NCBI GenBank assembly: GCA_964404805.1
Contig: CAYOLJ010000022.1
Location: 1-14,440, forward strand
Source: Peribacter sp964404805
GTDB lineage: Bacteria; Patescibacteriota; Gracilibacteria; Peribacterales; Peribacteraceae
DNA length: 14,440 bases
Direction of reading: 5' to 3'
Below the pieces are notes generated by a model, which worked only from the letters and a program-made list of their open reading frames with translations, ran no database searches and was not told the DNA's origin. Each line of letters opens with the position of its first letter. The first letter of the stretch is position 1. This document shows positions 12,243 to 14,440 of this stretch, piece by piece. The translations under genes and the position numbers were made by a program.

Positions 12243-13061
12243 ATGCGTCAGTACTTAGATCTCCTCCGGCACGTACTCGAGAACGGCACCGAAAAGTCCG
12301 ACCGTACGGGTACAGGCACCATTTCGGTCTTCGGCGCGCAATTACGATTCGATCTTGGGGAGGGATTTCCACTCCTCACCACGAAAAAACTCCACACGCG
12401 TTCTATCATCCATGAGCTTCTGTGGTTTTTGCGCGGCGAGACGAATATTCGCTCTCTCAAAGATAACGGGGTCTCCATCTGGGACGAGTGGGCCGATGAG
12501 AACGGTGACTTAGGTCCGCTCTACGGCAAGCAGTGGCGCGATTTCAGCGGGGTCGATCAGATCCAGTGGGTAGTGGACGAAATCAAGCGCAATCCCGATT
12601 CACGCAGGCTGATCGTTTCGGCGTGGAATCCGCAATTCATCCCTGATGGCCTGGTCGGCCCACAAGAAAATGTCCGACAGGGGAAGATGGCGCTGGCTCC
12701 CTGCCACTGTCTCTTTCAGTTTTACGTCGTCAACGGCAAGCTCTCATGTCAGCTGTACCAACGCAGTGCGGATCTCTTTCTCGGTGTGCCGTTCAACATC
12801 GCTTCGTACAGTCTGCTCACACATATGGTGGCGCAGGTCACAGGCCTACAGGTGGGAGATTTCGTCCACACGTTCGGCGATCTACATCTCTACAGTAATC
12901 ATCTTGATCAAGCCTGGGAGCAGCTAACGCGCTCTCCGCACTCTCTCCCGCAATTACAACTGAATCCCGAAGTGCGTTCCATTTTCGGCTTCACCTTCGG
13001 GGATTTCCAAATTCTCAATTACGATCCGCATCCCGCTATCAAGGCTCCCATTGCCGTATGA
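12243..13061 (+). CDS. thyA: Thymidylate synthase
   Basis: ThyA methylates dUMP to dTMP using 5,10-methylene-tetrahydrofolate, leaving dihydrofolate. The 272 residues (E. coli 264) show Arg21 in 'SDRTGTGTISVFG', 'HELLWFLRGETNI', catalytic Cys154 in 'LAPCHCLFQFYV', 'LYQRSADLFLGVPFNIASYS', and the dUMP-binding 'DLHLYSNHLDQA'. An insertion of about ten residues ('PDGLVGPQENVR') precedes the active-site cysteine relative to E. coli. The C-terminus 'HPAIKAPIAV' keeps the conserved family ending. It overlaps folA by four bases (ATGA), so the two are translated together, and folA regenerates the folate that thyA oxidises. Confidence 0.98.
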   Translation: MRQYLDLLRHVLENGTEKSDRTGTGTISVFGAQLRFDLGEGFPLLTTKKLHTRSIIHELLWFLRGETNIRSLKDNGVSIWDEWADENGDLGPLYGKQWRDFSGVDQIQWVVDEIKRNPDSRRLIVSAWNPQFIPDGLVGPQENVRQGKMALAPCHCLFQFYVVNGKLSCQLYQRSADLFLGVPFNIASYSLLTHMVAQVTGLQVGDFVHTFGDLHLYSNHLDQAWEQLTRSPHSLPQLQLNPEVRSIFGFTFGDFQILNYDPHPAIKAPIAV

Positions 13062-13552
13062 CGCTTTCGATGATTGTTGCTGTGGCGGAGAATGGAGTGA
13101 TCGGAGACAAGAACCGTTTGCTCTGGGATCTGCCGCGCGACATGCAGTATTTTCGAAAAATGACGGAAGGTCATGCAGTCATCATGGGCCATAAGACCTA
13201 TCAATCCATCGGGCGGCCGTTGCCGCGTCGTCTCAATATCATCATTACTCGGAAGCCGGATATGCAAGTCGAAGGTTGCACCGTGGTTCATTCGCCACAA
13301 GAGGCAATTGAAGTGGTACAAAAATCGGATGAAACCGAAGCGTTCATAATTGGTGGAGCGCAGATTTACATCGCCATGTTTCCCATGGTCGATCGTGTCT
13401 ACTTCAACCGTGTGCACGCTTCGCCGGAAGGGGACGTATCTTTTCCAGTCTTTCCTACGTCAGAGTGGAAAGAGGTGAGTTGCGAGGAGTATCCGGCGGA
13501 TACAGAGAATGCGTTTGCTATGACTTTCTTGGTGTACGAACGTGTGAAGTGA
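13058..13552 (+). CDS. folA: Dihydrofolate reductase
   Basis: FolA reduces dihydrofolate to tetrahydrofolate with NADPH. The 164 residues show the whole fold: 'SMIVAVAENGVIGDKNRLLW', the substrate-binding Asp28 in 'WDLPRDMQYF', 'VIMGHKTYQSIGRPLPRRLN' (NADPH-binding), 'FIIGGAQIYIAMFPMVDRVY', and the C-terminal strand 'FAMTFLVYERV'. The start ATG overlaps the thyA TGA, indicating translational coupling and a shared dTMP/folate operon. No separate promoter or Shine-Dalgarno is needed or seen. Confidence 0.98.
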   Translation: MTLSMIVAVAENGVIGDKNRLLWDLPRDMQYFRKMTEGHAVIMGHKTYQSIGRPLPRRLNIIITRKPDMQVEGCTVVHSPQEAIEVVQKSDETEAFIIGGAQIYIAMFPMVDRVYFNRVHASPEGDVSFPVFPTSEWKEVSCEEYPADTENAFAMTFLVYERVK

Positions 13553-13610
13553 GTTGAGGAGGTCTTGAATTTCAGCTGTATGAAGCCATTTTCTGCATAC
13601 TCACTCACTT
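13547..13610. other. Inverted repeat after folA
   Basis: AAGTGAGT (13547-13554, spanning the folA stop) is complementary to ACTCACTT (13603-13610). Inside, GTATG (13578-13582) pairs with CATAC (13596-13600). TTT closes the right arm, but there is no real U-tract, so termination is only a weak possibility. Confidence 0.25.
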
Positions 13611-13661
13611 TGCTATCCAAACGGTTGGTCTAGAGCTTTTTCTCCGTCACGATGAGGATGT

Positions 13662-14294
13662 ATGACATCTCTGGAACTCGCACAGGCTTTCTACCGTGAT
13701 GTTGCGCAGCGACAGGAGGGAAAAGTCGATTCCTTCAGGGCCGAGCTTGCCGACCAGGCTCGTCGTGTTCGCGAGGGCATGACGGATACCGTGCATTCGG
13801 AGCTCGCCATGGCCTTGGAGCTCGCCACGCCGGAGGATCGCTCCGTTGCGGCCGATAAGATCGACCATGCCGCCGACGATCTTGCACATGCGTTCCAAGG
13901 ATCTTCTCTGACGCTCAAAAAGCTTGATGGGGACAGAGCGGGAGAGGCGCAACTTGGGGCAGATGTCATTCGCATTGACCCGCAAAAACTGACGGGTGAC
14001 GAGGAAATCGTTGATACCGCAAGAGCTGCAGATATTCTGGCGCACGAAAAAGAACATACGCAGCAATCAGAAACGGCAGATACAGAAAAGATTACGCTCG
14101 GTTCCAAAACATGGGATGCCCGTGAGGTGCGTGAAATTGCCGCTGTTTCAGTGCAGAAGCGCATTGATTTTCTCTCGGATGAATATCGCGCATTTGCCAC
14201 GGTGACGATGGATGCACACGATCGTTCGCTCGTGCGTGCCGGTCGATTTCGTCAGCTGGAGGCAGAGAAGAATGGTTTGGCGCTTGCCGCTTAG
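13662..14294 (+). CDS. Hypothetical protein with HEXXH zincin-like motif
   Basis: A 210-residue protein of no family I can name. Residues 128-132 are H-E-K-E-H in 'DILAHEKEHTQQ', the zinc-binding motif of zincin metallopeptidases and similar in wording to the DUF4157-type 'AHELTHVVQQ'. 'LGADVIRIDPQKL' before it fits the strand that usually precedes the active-site helix. Glu155 or Glu158 in 'DAREVREIAA' could be the third ligand (inferred). The rest is helical and charged. No signal peptide or membrane segment is seen, so it would act in the cytoplasm unless exported another way. GAGGA at 13654-13658 is close to the ATG and could help initiation. Its TAG stop overlaps the stop of the convergent secD gene. 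Confidence 0.68.
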   Translation: MTSLELAQAFYRDVAQRQEGKVDSFRAELADQARRVREGMTDTVHSELAMALELATPEDRSVAADKIDHAADDLAHAFQGSSLTLKKLDGDRAGEAQLGADVIRIDPQKLTGDEEIVDTARAADILAHEKEHTQQSETADTEKITLGSKTWDAREVREIAAVSVQKRIDFLSDEYRAFATVTMDAHDRSLVRAGRFRQLEAEKNGLALAA

Positions 14295-14440
14295 GCAACG
14301 GGTTGCTGTACGTTTTTCACGCCAACGAGCAGTCGTGTGTTCTTTGCGAACGAAAGATGTGCTGTTTTACGGATCAGCCAGCGTGTGATCGTAATGGCCG
14401 TGAACATCGACATAAGCACACCCATACCCAGTGTCACCGA
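14291..14440 (-). CDS. secD: Protein translocase subunit SecD, C-terminal end (partial)
   Basis: The minus-strand frame runs from the right edge to TAA at 14293-14291, giving the last 49 residues. They begin 'SVTLGMGVLMSMFTAITITR', which matches the last transmembrane helix of SecD ('GxGVxxSMFTAIxxTR'), followed by a basic cytoplasmic tail. SecD with SecF uses the proton gradient to help pull proteins through SecYEG. SecF or a fused SecDF cannot be excluded, but the SMFTAI wording and a short tail fit SecD. The gene begins outside the window. Its stop overlaps that of the HEXXH gene on the other strand by two bases. Confidence 0.82.
   Translation of the reverse strand, partial: SVTLGMGVLMSMFTAITITRWLIRKTAHLSFAKNTRLLVGVKNVQQPVA

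Overview
The window looks like part of a bacterial chromosome of moderate GC. Protein style (a short Nth, a DUF5667/FecR-type anti-sigma protein, a def-gatB cluster, an HEXXH protein of unknown family) and the near absence of Shine-Dalgarno sequences suggest a Patescibacteria/CPR lineage, perhaps Peregrinibacteria or Peribacteria. This placement is an inference. The standard code (TGA = stop) fits every recognised gene. No rRNA, tRNA, CRISPR array or transposase was found.

Layout. 1-2244: the 3' end of an ECF sigma factor gene followed by its probable membrane-anchored anti-sigma partner (FecR-like plus DUF5667). 2382-2939: elongation factor P, with an unusual tip loop. 2969-6217 (minus strand): a run reading def, gatB, then a prephenate-dehydrogenase-like gene with an ACT domain. 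6233-6639: about 400 bases without a credible gene but full of hairpins, with very strong G-quadruplex motifs on the minus strand. 6640-7215 (minus): a DnaQ-like exonuclease. 7216-9577: an AT-richer accessory segment with a GNAT acetyltransferase, a small membrane protein, and a divergent pair of an XRE regulator and a PD-(D/E)XK nuclease sharing a perfect 22-bp palindrome. 9605-10555: a DUF2779/Cas4-like protein cut off just inside its second nuclease domain. 10692-11348: endonuclease III. 11427-12200: a TrmB-type regulator. 12243-13552: overlapping thyA and folA. 13662-14294: a small HEXXH zincin-like protein. 14291-14440 (minus): the C-terminal end of SecD.

How the genes fit together. Def and GatB serve translation (removal of N-formyl groups, Gln-tRNA(Gln)/Asn-tRNA(Asn) formation) and EF-P rescues polyproline stalling. 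ThyA and FolA form the linked dTMP/tetrahydrofolate module, since ThyA oxidises methylene-THF to DHF and FolA reduces it back. Nth, the DnaQ-like exonuclease, the PD-(D/E)XK nuclease and the truncated DUF2779 protein give the middle of the window a DNA repair/nuclease flavour. Many genes carry a TANNNT hexamer 6-9 nt before the start codon and no Shine-Dalgarno sequence, which suggests leaderless transcription. The most unusual items are the G4/hairpin-rich intergenic region, the self-contained XRE/nuclease cassette, the Gln-tipped EF-P, and the degenerate TyrA-like protein behind a palindromic promoter.
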